A stretch of DNA of 64,000 nt from positions 1 through 64,000 of the forward strand of contig NZ_SRXT01000002.1 of NCBI RefSeq assembly GCF_004792685.1. Reading direction: 5' to 3'. A program made the position numbers and the translations under genes. This document shows positions 51,716 through 61,083 of the stretch, piece by piece. This DNA is from Sphingomonas gei (GTDB taxonomy: Bacteria; Pseudomonadota; Alphaproteobacteria; Sphingomonadales; Sphingomonadaceae). Numbering within the stretch: the stretch's first letter is position 1; every line of letters starts with the position of its first letter. The notes beneath the pieces were generated by a model, which searched no databases, was not told the origin of the DNA, and was given only the letters and a program-made list of their open reading frames with translations.

Positions 51716-54278
51716 TGCGCAATCCCGCCAGCGCCGCGAAGGCATTGTCGGTCGGCGCGGCCTTGGGCTTGGCGACGGGGGTCAGGCCCTGCCAGATCCA
51801 GCGCTGCGGCTCGCCTTCGCGCGGCTTCGCGGTCTTGAAGCCGAGCTGGGCCATCAGACGGGCGAGGGTTTCGCCGGTCAGGCCGATCGAGGTCGCCAAA
51901 GCCGGATCCGGCGTGAACGGTTTGCGGCCCTGGCGCGCATCGTGCGCGGCACGGGCGATGCGCTCGACCAGATCGACGCGGACCGCCTGCGCACCGAGCG
52001 GGCGGAAGCCGTAAGCGAGGTCGGCGCCGGGCGTCCCTCGCGCCAGCACCGTCGCGCCTTCTGCTGGCACGTCGGCCAGCCACATCAAGTCGCGGCGCCA
52101 GCGGGCGGCGTTGGGCTTGAGCAAGGCCGGGGTGAACAGATCGAGCGTGCCGATCGTCACGCCGATCATGCGCAGCCGCTTGCGCGCGTCGCCGTCTAGG
52201 GCTTCGACGAGCGCGGCGGCAGCGCGGCGCGGGAGCAGTCCGCCGGCGTCGAGCAGCGCGTTCGCCAGCGCGCGGAGCGGGCCGCCCGCGGCGAGGTCGC
52301 GGCTGGTGAAATCGAGCTTGGCGAGAACCGGAAGATGGCGCGCGACTTGCGCGGCGAACCAGGTGTCGAGCCGGGCTTGGACTGCATTGCGAGCTTGGGG
52401 GTCAAGGACATCGAGCGCACGATCGAGCACGATCTTCGGGCGGACGAGGTTGGCGCCCGGCTTTAGCGTGGCGATGGCTACGCCCCGCCACCACACCGTT
52501 CGCCCTGAGCTTGTCGAAGGGCCGTTCTTTTCATCGGCGACGGGAGCGAAGCAGGACGGTGCTTCGACAAGCTCAGCACGAACGGGAGAGAGGGCAAGTT
52601 CCTCGTCGGTCGCCTCGATCAAGGCTTCGCCGCGTTTCCGGAACTCCCCCGCCAGCCGTTTCTCCGCCGCCGCGAGCAGCATGCGCTTGTCGCCAGCCCG
52701 CGCGTCGGCCTGCACCGTGAAGCGGAAGCCTTCGAGCTTGCCGAGCGGATGCTCCTCGACGCTGACTTCGCCTTCGGGGCCGATCGTCACCGGCAGGTTG
52801 GAGGCGTCGGCGCCGATCTGGCGGAGCAATACCGTGGTGCGCTTGTCGACGAAGCGCTGGGTGAGGCTGGCATGGAGTGCGTCCGAGAGCTTCTCTTCGA
52901 TGGCACGGGTGCGCTCGGCCCAGTGGATCGGGTCCTCGAGCCAGTCGGCGCGGTGCGCGATATAGGCCCAGCTGCGCGCGGCGGCGATCCGCCCGGCGAG
53001 GGTCTCGACATCGCCGGCCATATTGTCGAGTCGTTGAATTTCGTCGGCGAACCATTGGTGCGGGACATGGCCATTGGCTTCGGAGAGGTGTCCGAACAGC
53101 CGCCCGACGAAGCGGGCATGCGGATCGACGCCGAGCTTGCGGAAATCGGGCAGCCCGCACGCCGCCCATAGCCGCATCACCATCCGCGGCGAGCGCACCC
53201 GCGCACGCACCCAATCCTCCTGGGCGAGATGCTTGAGCACGGCAAGGTCGGTGGCCTGCGGCGCGGCACGCAGCACGTCCGCACGCGGCTTGGCTTCGAG
53301 GCTGGCGACCAATGCGTCCACGCTGGCGAAATCGGGCTCGCCTTCGCGCCAATAGAGATGTTCGAGCCGGGGCACCTGATGCGCCTCCAGCGCCAGCACT
53401 TCCTCCGGGGTGAAGGCGCTGGGCCCATCCTCGTGCAGCGCGCCGAAAGTGCCGTCGCGCTGGTGGCGCCCGGCGCGGCCGGCGATCTGCGCCATCTCGG
53501 CGATGGTCAGCCGGCGCTGGCGGCGGCCATCGAATTTGGAGAGGCTGGCAAAGGCGACATGGCTGACGTCCATGTTGAGCCCCATGCCGATCGCGTCGGT
53601 GGCGACGAGATAATCGACTTCGCCGGCCTGGAACATCGCGACCTGGGCGTTGCGGGTGCGCGGGGAGAGTGCCCCCATCACCACCGCGGCGCCGCCGCGC
53701 AGGCGGCGGAGCGCTTCGGCGACGACGTAAACTTCCTCGGCGGAGAAGGCGACGATCGCCGAGCGGCGGGGCAGGCGCGAGAGCTTCCTGGCGCCGGCAT
53801 AGCTCAAGGTCGAGAAGCGCGGGCGGCCGATGATCTCGGCATCGGGAACCAGCGCCTTGAGCATCGGCTTCATCGAATCCGATCCGAGGATCATCGTTTC
53901 GGCAAAACCGCGCGCGCGCAGCAGCCGATCGGTGAAGACATGGCCGCGCTCGGGGTCCGCGCCGATCTGGGCTTCGTCCAATCCGACAAAGGCCACCTCA
54001 CGTTCGAGCGGCATGCTTTCGGCAGTGCACAGCAGCCACTTCGCCTTCGGCGGAAGGATCTTCTCTTCGCCGGTGATCAGCCCGACCGATTCGACCCCCT
54101 TCATCGTGACGACGCGGTCATAGACCTCGCGCGCCAGCAGCCGCAGCGGGAAGCCGATCATGCCGCTGGCATGGCCGCACATCCGCTCGACCGCGAGGTG
54201 GGTCTTGCCGGTGTTGGTGGGGCCGAGCACCGCAGTGATCGACGAACGCGCGAACTGGCTCATGTCGGTTGCCAACAT
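51708..54278 (-). CDS. Suv3/MgpS-type DExH helicase with inserted repeat
   Basis: 856 residues. The N-terminal helicase core has Walker A GPTNTGKT (19-26), a DEAQ box in GLDEAQIGADPERGHVF, and the motif VI region AQIAGRAGRHQRDG, as in mitochondrial Suv3. The C-terminal half is family-specific. In its middle (about residues 564-600) lies a segment encoded by a palindromic repeat at 52496-52585: SPVRAELVEAPS before the loop and GPSTSSGRTVWW after it. The reading frame stays open. It is probably an RNA helicase involved in turnover. Start 54278 or 54263. Confidence 0.88.
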   Translation of the reverse strand: MLATDMSQFARSSITAVLGPTNTGKTHLAVERMCGHASGMIGFPLRLLAREVYDRVVTMKGVESVGLITGEEKILPPKAKWLLCTAESMPLEREVAFVGLDEAQIGADPERGHVFTDRLLRARGFAETMILGSDSMKPMLKALVPDAEIIGRPRFSTLSYAGARKLSRLPRRSAIVAFSAEEVYVVAEALRRLRGGAAVVMGALSPRTRNAQVAMFQAGEVDYLVATDAIGMGLNMDVSHVAFASLSKFDGRRQRRLTIAEMAQIAGRAGRHQRDGTFGALHEDGPSAFTPEEVLALEAHQVPRLEHLYWREGEPDFASVDALVASLEAKPRADVLRAAPQATDLAVLKHLAQEDWVRARVRSPRMVMRLWAACGLPDFRKLGVDPHARFVGRLFGHLSEANGHVPHQWFADEIQRLDNMAGDVETLAGRIAAARSWAYIAHRADWLEDPIHWAERTRAIEEKLSDALHASLTQRFVDKRTTVLLRQIGADASNLPVTIGPEGEVSVEEHPLGKLEGFRFTVQADARAGDKRMLLAAAEKRLAGEFRKRGEALIEATDEELALSPVRAELVEAPSCFAPVADEKNGPSTSSGRTVWWRGVAIATLKPGANLVRPKIVLDRALDVLDPQARNAVQARLDTWFAAQVARHLPVLAKLDFTSRDLAAGGPLRALANALLDAGGLLPRRAAAALVEALDGDARKRLRMIGVTIGTLDLFTPALLKPNAARWRRDLMWLADVPAEGATVLARGTPGADLAYGFRPLGAQAVRVDLVERIARAAHDARQGRKPFTPDPALATSIGLTGETLARLMAQLGFKTAKPREGEPQRWIWQGLTPVAKPKAAPTDNAFAALAGLRSG
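52496..52585. repeat. Palindromic repeat inserted in-frame in the helicase gene
   Basis: The arms at 52496-52524 and 52557-52585 are near-perfect inverted copies with the core CTGAGCTTGTCGAAG. The element is translated in-frame as part of the helicase, adding about 30 residues including AELVEAPS and GPSTSSGRT. A degraded copy is intergenic at 47118-47197. Confidence 0.88.
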
Positions 54279-54351
54279 CGTTCCGAGTCAGCCCTTAAGC
54301 AACACCCCCTGATTGCGATCCTTCCTTAACCATGTTGAATTATAGGGAGAT

Positions 54352-56007
54352 TTGACGACCGACTTCTCTTTGTCCCGGCGCCTGCACAGGTCGCCGCAGG
54401 CAGGGGAACGAACCGGGGTGCTTAATTTGACTTTAAACCCTCTCTTCCACAGTGATTTGGTGTTCGCCGGGGGTGGCGGCGCATTCGACGACGGGGTTTT
54501 CGGGGGGCATCGCGCCTTGTTCCTGCGTAACGATCATGGCCTGGAGCTTGGCGGCAGCGCGGTGGTCACGCCTGCATTCCCGCCTGTGCCCGGCACTGCG
54601 CTCAGCACCCGGCTCAAGCGCCGCGTCTTCGCCAATCTCGATCTCGCACCCGATCTCGGTGCACGCATCGGCACGCTGACCTGGTATCGCGGCGTCGCGA
54701 CCTGCCTCGGGCTGTGCGCGGTGACGTTCCTGATGGCGCCCGGATTCGAGACTCCGATCTACGGCACCGCCGCGCCGGCGCTGACCGGCGCGGAGCTGGA
54801 TGCCGCGCGGGCGCAGGCGATCAAGCCGCTCGCGATGGGCGCGACCACCGGCTACCGGGTCGCCGCGACCAACCTCGTCGCGCCGCTGACCGACACCCCC
54901 GAGCGCCCGATCATCAGCCTCGACGGCGTCAAGCTCGCTTCGGGCGATGCGCTGCTCAGCGTGCTCAAGCGCTCGGGCGTCGGCGCCAAGGATGCCGAGC
55001 AGGTCGGCGCATTGGTCACCAAGGCCGTAGCGTTCGACGACATCCAGCCGGGCACCACGCTCGATCTCACGCTGGGGCGCCGCACCGACAAGGCGCAGCC
55101 GCGCCCGCTGCAGAATATGGCATTCCGCGCCAAGTTCGATCTGAAGCTCGAAGTCGCGCGCAACGGCACCGGCCTGGCGCTCAAGCAGATTCCGATCGCG
55201 ATCGATCACACGCCACTACGCGTCCAGGGCGCGATCGGATCGAGCCTGTATCGCTCGGCGCGCGCCGCCGGGGCGCCGGCCAAGGCAGTCGAATCGTTTA
55301 TCCGCACGCTGGCGACGCGCGTGCCGGTCTCGCATCTCGGCTCGGGCTGCAAGTTCGACATCATCGTCAAGCAGGCGCGCGCCGCCACCGGCGAGGTCCA
55401 GCTCGGCAATCTGCTCTATGCCGGCGTCAGCAGCTGCGACAACAAGGTCCAGCTGATGCCGTGGGAATCGAACGGCAAGACCGAATGGTTCGACGGTGGC
55501 GGCAAGGGCAACAAGACCGGGATGATGGCGATGCCGACCAATGGCCGCTTCTCCTCGGCATTCGGCATGCGCCGCCATCCGATCCTCGGCTATACCCGGA
55601 TGCACAAGGGCATCGACATCGCCGCCGCCTGGGGCACCCCGGTCTATGCCGCGACCGACGGCGTGGTGCAGTTCGCCGGGCGCAGCTCGGGCTACGGCAA
55701 TTTCATCAAGCTCAATCATGGCGGCGCGTTCGGCACCGGCTATGGCCATCTCAGCCGGATCCTCGTGCATGGCGGCCAATCGGTGCGCAAGGGCCAGGTG
55801 ATCGGCGCGGTGGGCAATACCGGCATGTCGACCGGGCCGCATCTCCATTACGAGCTGTACAAGAACGGCGTCGCAGTGAACCCGCGCTCGGTCGCGTTCA
55901 GTTCGCTGCGCCAGCTGACCGGGAGCGATCTCGGCGCGTTCCGCTCGAAGCTGAGCCAGCTGCTGTCGGTGCCGGTGGGGCGCGGCGCGGCGAAGGACTC
56001 GGACTGA
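54352..56007 (+). CDS. M23-family metallopeptidase
   Basis: 551 residues: an N-terminal cytosolic part, one membrane helix (about 120-140, GVATCLGLCAVTFLMAPGF), a periplasmic domain, and a LytM-type M23 peptidase near the end. The Zn site is complete: His and Asp in MHKGIDIA (about 418-422) and the HLHYEL pair (about 498-500). It should cut peptidoglycan peptide cross-links or activate such enzymes. The start is TTG at 54352, weakly supported by a close GGGAGA; GTG near 54419 is an alternative. Confidence 0.85.
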   Translation: MTTDFSLSRRLHRSPQAGERTGVLNLTLNPLFHSDLVFAGGGGAFDDGVFGGHRALFLRNDHGLELGGSAVVTPAFPPVPGTALSTRLKRRVFANLDLAPDLGARIGTLTWYRGVATCLGLCAVTFLMAPGFETPIYGTAAPALTGAELDAARAQAIKPLAMGATTGYRVAATNLVAPLTDTPERPIISLDGVKLASGDALLSVLKRSGVGAKDAEQVGALVTKAVAFDDIQPGTTLDLTLGRRTDKAQPRPLQNMAFRAKFDLKLEVARNGTGLALKQIPIAIDHTPLRVQGAIGSSLYRSARAAGAPAKAVESFIRTLATRVPVSHLGSGCKFDIIVKQARAATGEVQLGNLLYAGVSSCDNKVQLMPWESNGKTEWFDGGGKGNKTGMMAMPTNGRFSSAFGMRRHPILGYTRMHKGIDIAAAWGTPVYAATDGVVQFAGRSSGYGNFIKLNHGGAFGTGYGHLSRILVHGGQSVRKGQVIGAVGNTGMSTGPHLHYELYKNGVAVNPRSVAFSSLRQLTGSDLGAFRSKLSQLLSVPVGRGAAKDSD

Positions 56008-56018
56008 TCCTCGTGCGG

Positions 56019-56540
56019 CTACCTTGGCGGCGCGGCTGGCAGACAGCTCGCCGTCGCCGACCATAAAGTGCCGAACAGGTGATGCGTGGGGCCATGGTCC
56101 TGCCACGAATTATGCTCCAGCGTCGCCCGCGTATCGACAGGGCCGGCCGGCATGTCGGGCGTCTCGAGCTTGAACCGGCAGATCGCCCGGTTGCGCTGTG
56201 AATTGATGAAGCCGCATTTGAGATCGCTCACCGCATAGGCCGGGATCGGGGAGCCCGCGACGATCTCGCCCTCTTCGTCATAGCTCGGTGATCGATATCC
56301 CGGCGAACGAGTCACATCGTGGACTGCGCACGACTGCGCCACCCGTTCGGCATCGGGAAGCGCGCATGCTGGCGGATGCACGCGCAGTTTCTCGGAGGCG
56401 CGAAAATGGAAGGCGGCACTCGTACCGCACAGGCCCGGGATCGAATCGAGTTTGCCCCGTTCCAGCGGGCGCGGCGCGCAACTGCCGCCGGCGAGGCACA
56501 GGCTTGCTATCAGTATCCGACGGAACGGACGGCATCGCAT
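56019..56540 (-). CDS. Hypothetical lipoprotein or exported protein
   Basis: 173 residues. The N-terminus MRCRPFRRILIASLCLAGGSC looks like a signal with lipobox AGGSC (Cys21). The body has five or six more cysteines (LCG, PACA, QSCAV, KCGF, ICRF, ASCL), which suggests a disulfide-bonded secreted fold. I do not recognise the family. Its end lies 11 bp from the M23 peptidase end, and the HerA-type ATPase gene ends 43 bp upstream on the same strand. Confidence 0.6.
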   Translation of the reverse strand: MRCRPFRRILIASLCLAGGSCAPRPLERGKLDSIPGLCGTSAAFHFRASEKLRVHPPACALPDAERVAQSCAVHDVTRSPGYRSPSYDEEGEIVAGSPIPAYAVSDLKCGFINSQRNRAICRFKLETPDMPAGPVDTRATLEHNSWQDHGPTHHLFGTLWSATASCLPAAPPR

Positions 56541-56583
56541 CCCGCCATCGTGACTCCGAAACCGAGGGACCGCAAGGCAGTGC

Positions 56584-58257
56584 TTACCGCCCCTGCGAGC
56601 GCCAGCGCTTGATCGTGCGCTCGAGCATCTGTTCCTCGCCGCCGCTTTCGCGCCACAGCTCGGAAAACAGAGGGTCGTCGGACGCCGGGCGCTTGCCGTC
56701 CTCGAGGCTGTCGAACAGCAAGCGGATCGGCGTCGCGACGCCTTCGCCGACCGCGATGCATTCGCGGTTGCGCAGCGCCGGGATCGAATCGAGGAAGCCG
56801 CGCGCGCCCTCGGGCATCGCCGCCCTGACGAACGCCTGGTCGCGCTCGTTGTTGAGCCGCATCGCCAGGATCGTGCCGCATTGCGAGAGTACGCCCTCGG
56901 CGAGATCCGAGGGGCGCTGGGTGATCAGCCCCAGCGATACGCCGTATTTGCGGCCTTCCTTGGCGATCCGGCTGAGGATGCGGCCGACCGACGAATTATC
57001 GGCGTTGCGCTCGTTGGGGACGTAGCGGTGCGCCTCTTCGCAGACGAGCAGCACCGGGCGCTTGGATTCGCCGCGCGACCAGATCGCGAAGTCGAACACC
57101 ATGCGCGACAGGACGGCCACGACCACCGACGTGATTTCGCTCGGCACGCCCGACACGTCGATGATCGAGATCGGCTTGCCGTCGCCCGGCAGGCGGAAGA
57201 TGCGCGCGAGGAAATTCGCCATCGAATCGGCGACGAGCATCCCCGAGAACATGAAGGTATAGCGCGGATCGCCCTTGATCTCGTCGATCTTGCTGCGCAG
57301 CCGCAGATAGGGCGCGGTGTCGGTCGCCTTGTCCATCTTGCCCATTTCGAGCTGGAGGATCTGGGTGAGGTCCGACAGCAGATAGGGGATCGGCGCGTCG
57401 ACGGTGAGCTTGCCGAATTCCTGCGCGAGCCGGTTCTTGCCCTTGGCGAGCAGGATGCATTTGGCGAGGATGTCGGCATCGACCTGACGATCCGAGCCTT
57501 GGGTGGTGAGGAACACTTCGCAATGCTCCTCGAAATTCATCAGCCAATAGGGCATCTGCAGGTTCGAGACGTCGTACAGCGCGCCGGTGATCTTGAACGC
57601 GCTGGCATATTCGCCGTGCGGATCGATCATCACGATATGGCCCTGCGGCGAAAGCTCGCAGATCCGGTGGAGGATAAGTGCCGCGGCGGTCGACTTGCCG
57701 GTACCGGTCGAGCCGAGCAACGCGAAATGCTTGCCGAGCATCGCATCGACATAGAGCGCGGCGCGGATGTCCTTGGTCGGATAGACGTTGCCGATCTCGA
57801 TATGCGCGCGATCGTCGGCGGCGTAGATCTGCTTGAGGTCGGCGGTGGAGACGGGAAATACCGCGCAGCCCGGCGTGGGATAGCGGGTGACGCCGCGGCG
57901 GAACTTGTAGAGCTTGCCGGTGAGCTTCTCCTCGTCGCCCTCGCCGAGAAAATCGACTTGCGCGAGGATTCGCTCGCCGCTGGCATCGAGGCGTAGCGAG
58001 CGGACATTGGCGAGCAGCCAGGTGCTGCCGACGCGCATCTTGACCTGGCTGCCGACCTGCCCGGAATTGGCGATCGCGGCGTCGCTGCTGGCGCCCAGCG
58101 CCTCGATCTCGGCAGGGTCGAACATCACCTGGCTCGACGAACCTGCGATTTCGAGCACCGCGCCGATCGCGCGCGCGCCGGCCCGCGGCGCGACCGGTTC
58201 TCCCGACAAAATGGGCGGGGCATTATCGAAGACGCGCGCGCCGAACTGACCGTCCAT
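56584..58257 (-). CDS. HerA/DUF87-type ATPase
   Basis: 557 residues. The N-terminal HAS-barrel-like region leads into a RecA-like hexameric ATPase with Walker A GSTGTGKST, Walker B LLVCEEAHRY, and the SLGLITQRPSDL sensor segment. This HerA/DUF87 group works in DNA end processing or pumping, but its NurA nuclease partner is not beside it here, so the role is uncertain. ATG 58257 is chosen with GGGGAG seven bases upstream. Confidence 0.87.
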   Translation of the reverse strand: MDGQFGARVFDNAPPILSGEPVAPRAGARAIGAVLEIAGSSSQVMFDPAEIEALGASSDAAIANSGQVGSQVKMRVGSTWLLANVRSLRLDASGERILAQVDFLGEGDEEKLTGKLYKFRRGVTRYPTPGCAVFPVSTADLKQIYAADDRAHIEIGNVYPTKDIRAALYVDAMLGKHFALLGSTGTGKSTAAALILHRICELSPQGHIVMIDPHGEYASAFKITGALYDVSNLQMPYWLMNFEEHCEVFLTTQGSDRQVDADILAKCILLAKGKNRLAQEFGKLTVDAPIPYLLSDLTQILQLEMGKMDKATDTAPYLRLRSKIDEIKGDPRYTFMFSGMLVADSMANFLARIFRLPGDGKPISIIDVSGVPSEITSVVVAVLSRMVFDFAIWSRGESKRPVLLVCEEAHRYVPNERNADNSSVGRILSRIAKEGRKYGVSLGLITQRPSDLAEGVLSQCGTILAMRLNNERDQAFVRAAMPEGARGFLDSIPALRNRECIAVGEGVATPIRLLFDSLEDGKRPASDDPLFSELWRESGGEEQMLERTIKRWRSQGR

Positions 58258-58339
58258 CGGATACTCCCCGGGGGTTACGCCGAGCCTTGTGCCCGAAGAG
58301 CGTAAATATTGGGTTGTTCGTGAACGGCTTGTCCGAGGA

Positions 58340-59110
58340 TCAGAACCGTCGCCAGAGCGCTCCGGCGCCCCAGCCGAACAGCACCGAAAGCGCGACCGCG
58401 ACCAGGCCATAGGGCACCGAATAGCGCTCGGCGCTGGTGGCGACGAATTGCTCGAGCCCCGATTTGCGGATCTCGATCGGCCGCACCGCGGCGGCGAGGA
58501 CCCGGCCCTTCTGGATCAGGAAGGTCTCGGCAGTGAAGCGCCCCACCGGCACGCGCGCGGGGATGTCGATTCGCGCCCGGTACAGCACGCCGCCGGTGAT
58601 CTCGACTGCGTTCGAATCCTCGTAGAACAGGCCGCTGCGCGTGCGCAGATCGACCAGCCCGCGATCGAACCGCGCCTGCACTTCGGGGACGGCGCCCGAG
58701 GCAGGGGAAAGCTGAAGGCTGTCGACTCCGAGTTCGTAGATCGCGCGGGTGCGCTCGTCGACGATGCGCCGGATCGGACGCGACGAGGCGACCGCGTAGA
58801 AGCTCGGTGCCGAACGGTAGCGCGTCGATTCGGCATTGAGCCAGATGCCCGCGAGCTTTTCCTTCTCGCGCACCAGCACCGCCTGGGTGGGGCCGCGCAC
58901 GACGATCACGATGTCGGCGGGCCCGTCTTCGGGATCGGGTGCCTGCCCGCGCGGATAGAGAATCGCGCCGAACAGAAGCAGCTCCGCGCCGGTGAACGAA
59001 TACGCGATTTCGATGTTGCGCTCGGACACGTCGGGAACGAGCACCGGCTTGGCCTGCCCCATCAGCAGCGGCGCGGCGAGCATCAGCAGCGCGGCTGCGG
59101 GGCGCTTCAC
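58340..59110 (-). CDS. TIGR02186-family membrane protein
   Basis: 256 residues: a signal peptide, a beta-rich exported domain, and one C-terminal membrane helix (YGLVAVALSVLFGWGAGALW) with an RF end. This pattern, together with a TauE/SafE gene directly upstream, is that of the TIGR02186 family. GTG 59110 overlaps the TauE stop as GTGA. The function is not known; being fixed beside an anion permease, it may be a periplasmic partner of it. Confidence 0.82.
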   Translation of the reverse strand: MKRPAAALLMLAAPLLMGQAKPVLVPDVSERNIEIAYSFTGAELLLFGAILYPRGQAPDPEDGPADIVIVVRGPTQAVLVREKEKLAGIWLNAESTRYRSAPSFYAVASSRPIRRIVDERTRAIYELGVDSLQLSPASGAVPEVQARFDRGLVDLRTRSGLFYEDSNAVEITGGVLYRARIDIPARVPVGRFTAETFLIQKGRVLAAAVRPIEIRKSGLEQFVATSAERYSVPYGLVAVALSVLFGWGAGALWRRF

Positions 59111-60021
59111 AGCAATTCGACCGAATAGATTTCGTCGGGCCGCCACGCCAGCCCGAGCAGCATGCGCAGCGCCACCGCGAGCACGATCAGCGCCAGCGCG
59201 AGGCGGAGATATTCGGGCTTGGCTTTCTGCGCGAAGCGCGCGCCGAGCTGCGCGCCCGCCACCGAACCGATCAGCAGCAGCACGGCGAGGACGATGTCGA
59301 CGGCCTTGGTGGTGGTGGCGTGGACCATCGTCGCCGCGGCAGTGACGAACAGGATCTGGAACAGCGAGGTGCCGACCACGACCTGCGTCCCCATGCCGAG
59401 CAGATAGAGCATCGCAGGGACGAGGATGAACCCGCCGCCGACGCCGAGCAAAACGGTGAGGATGCCGGTCAGGAAGCCGAGCAGCAGAGGCGCGAGCGGC
59501 GAGATGTAGAGCCCCGAACGATAGAATCGCCAACGCAGCGGCAGCATCGCGACGAGCGGGTGGTGGCGGCGCTTGCGCGCGCGCGGCGCCAAGGCGCCGC
59601 GGCCGACACGCACCGCAGTGATCGATTCGTGGAGCATCAGTCCGCCGATCGAGCCGAGCATCAGCACATAGAGAATCGCGATCACCGTATCGATCACCCC
59701 GCTCGCCTGGAGCAGCCGGAACACCCCTGCGCCGACCACGCTGCCGACCACGCCGCCGGCGACGAGCACCAGCCCCATATGGACGTCGACTCCGCCGCGG
59801 CGGAAATGCGCGAATACCCCCGAGACGCTGGCGCCGGTCACCTGGCTGGCGGCGGAGGCAGCGGCGACGGTGGGCGGTATGCCGTAGAAGATCAGCAGCG
59901 GCGTGGTGAGGAAGCCGCCGCCGACGCCGAACATGCCCGAGAGCAGGCCGACGCCGAGGCCCAGAGCCACGATCACCAGTGCATTGACCGAGAGGTTGGC
60001 GATTGGAAGGTACAGATCCAT
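59107..60021 (-). CDS. TauE/SafE-family permease
   Basis: 304 residues with eight or so membrane helices in two repeats, each with the family GVGGGF motif (SGMFGVGGGFLTTPLLIFYGI and TVLLGVGGGFILVPAMLYL). Relatives export sulfite or sulfoacetate or import other anions. ATG 60021 is preferred over 60057 because the longer reading lacks a plausible N-terminus. It forms an operon with the TIGR02186 gene. A link to sulfur release in the island is possible but not shown. Confidence 0.88.
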   Translation of the reverse strand: MDLYLPIANLSVNALVIVALGLGVGLLSGMFGVGGGFLTTPLLIFYGIPPTVAAASAASQVTGASVSGVFAHFRRGGVDVHMGLVLVAGGVVGSVVGAGVFRLLQASGVIDTVIAILYVLMLGSIGGLMLHESITAVRVGRGALAPRARKRRHHPLVAMLPLRWRFYRSGLYISPLAPLLLGFLTGILTVLLGVGGGFILVPAMLYLLGMGTQVVVGTSLFQILFVTAAATMVHATTTKAVDIVLAVLLLIGSVAGAQLGARFAQKAKPEYLRLALALIVLAVALRMLLGLAWRPDEIYSVELL

Positions 60022-60069
60022 CGGAGCAGGCGATACCGCGTTTGCCCAGGGGTGCAAAAGCCCGCGTGC

Positions 60070-61083
60070 CTAGAAATCGCTCCCGAGCGTGAGCGCGAGG
60101 CCCGAGCCGGGACGCGCAGTGCCGGCGACGCGCTGGCGCCAGTCGAGCGCGAGGCGGACATTCTGCTTGCCGACCGGCAGCGCGAGAGTGGCCGAGGGTC
60201 CCATGTCGAAGCGCGCCGCATCGCGCTGCGCCGCCCCCCAGGCGCCGCCGCCCAGCCCGAGACGCACGCCGCCGGCTTCGGCCAGGGTCCGCGTCGCGCG
60301 GACGGCGCCGTCGGCGTAGGTTTCGGTGCGGAGGCGACGGATCGCCCCGGCCTGACCATAGGATTCGAGCCGGAAACCCGCGACGGGTCCGTAGAAGCCG
60401 CCGACGACGCCCAGCCCGGGTCCGCCGCGAGTGCCGTCGAGCCCGAGCCTGTGTTCGACGACGAGGCGTACCGGCACGCGTGTCGGCTGCCATTCGAGAC
60501 CGATCGACGCTTCGGCGCCTTTGCCGCGGAGCGGAGTGACCAGTCGACCGAAGCCGGCCAGGCGTCGCTCGGGCCAGAACAGCCACGCGACGCGGAGCCC
60601 GGCCTGGCTGCCGCCGAGCTGGCTCGCGCCGGGCGCGGCGCCGAGGCCGGTGCCGGCACGGGCGACCAGCCACGCGCTGGCCGACCAGCGCGAGGGCAGC
60701 GCCGCCAGAGGTTCGGGCTGCGCGGCCGGCGGAAGGGGGATGGCGGCAGCGCCGGGCGCCGGCACGCCGTATTGGATCAGCCCCATCAGCGCCATCTGCA
60801 CGCGATAGGGGTCGGCCGCGGGTGGAGCTGCCTTGAACGAGGGTGTCTCGCTGGTCGGGCCCCGAACGCCGGGAGGCCGCGCCGGAGCAGGATGCGCGGG
60901 CAGGGTGGCGCGGAGCGCCGGCGGCGGGGGGGCAGGCCTATGGCGGGGCGCGGCGGTCGGCACGAAGGCGCGGATCGCCGCCGGAAGCGAGCCGGTCTCG
61001 GACCAGAGCAAGGCGATGCGGACGCCGACCCAGCCCGATACGACCAGCGCGAGGAATCGGATCGGCCGCCCCCGGCCGGTCAC
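60070..61083 (-). CDS. Hypothetical envelope protein with N-terminal helix and beta-barrel-like C-terminus
   Basis: 337 residues: one membrane helix (about 8-24), a Pro/Ala-rich linker (40-75), and from about residue 130 alternating amphipathic strands rich in Gly and aromatic residues, ending LALTLGSDF with a terminal Phe like outer-membrane proteins. GTG 61083 overlaps the glycosyltransferase stop as GTGA. It may be the outer-membrane or bridging partner of that enzyme, as NfrA is for NfrB. I do not recognise a named family. Confidence 0.65.
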   Translation of the reverse strand: MTGRGRPIRFLALVVSGWVGVRIALLWSETGSLPAAIRAFVPTAAPRHRPAPPPPALRATLPAHPAPARPPGVRGPTSETPSFKAAPPAADPYRVQMALMGLIQYGVPAPGAAAIPLPPAAQPEPLAALPSRWSASAWLVARAGTGLGAAPGASQLGGSQAGLRVAWLFWPERRLAGFGRLVTPLRGKGAEASIGLEWQPTRVPVRLVVEHRLGLDGTRGGPGLGVVGGFYGPVAGFRLESYGQAGAIRRLRTETYADGAVRATRTLAEAGGVRLGLGGGAWGAAQRDAARFDMGPSATLALPVGKQNVRLALDWRQRVAGTARPGSGLALTLGSDF

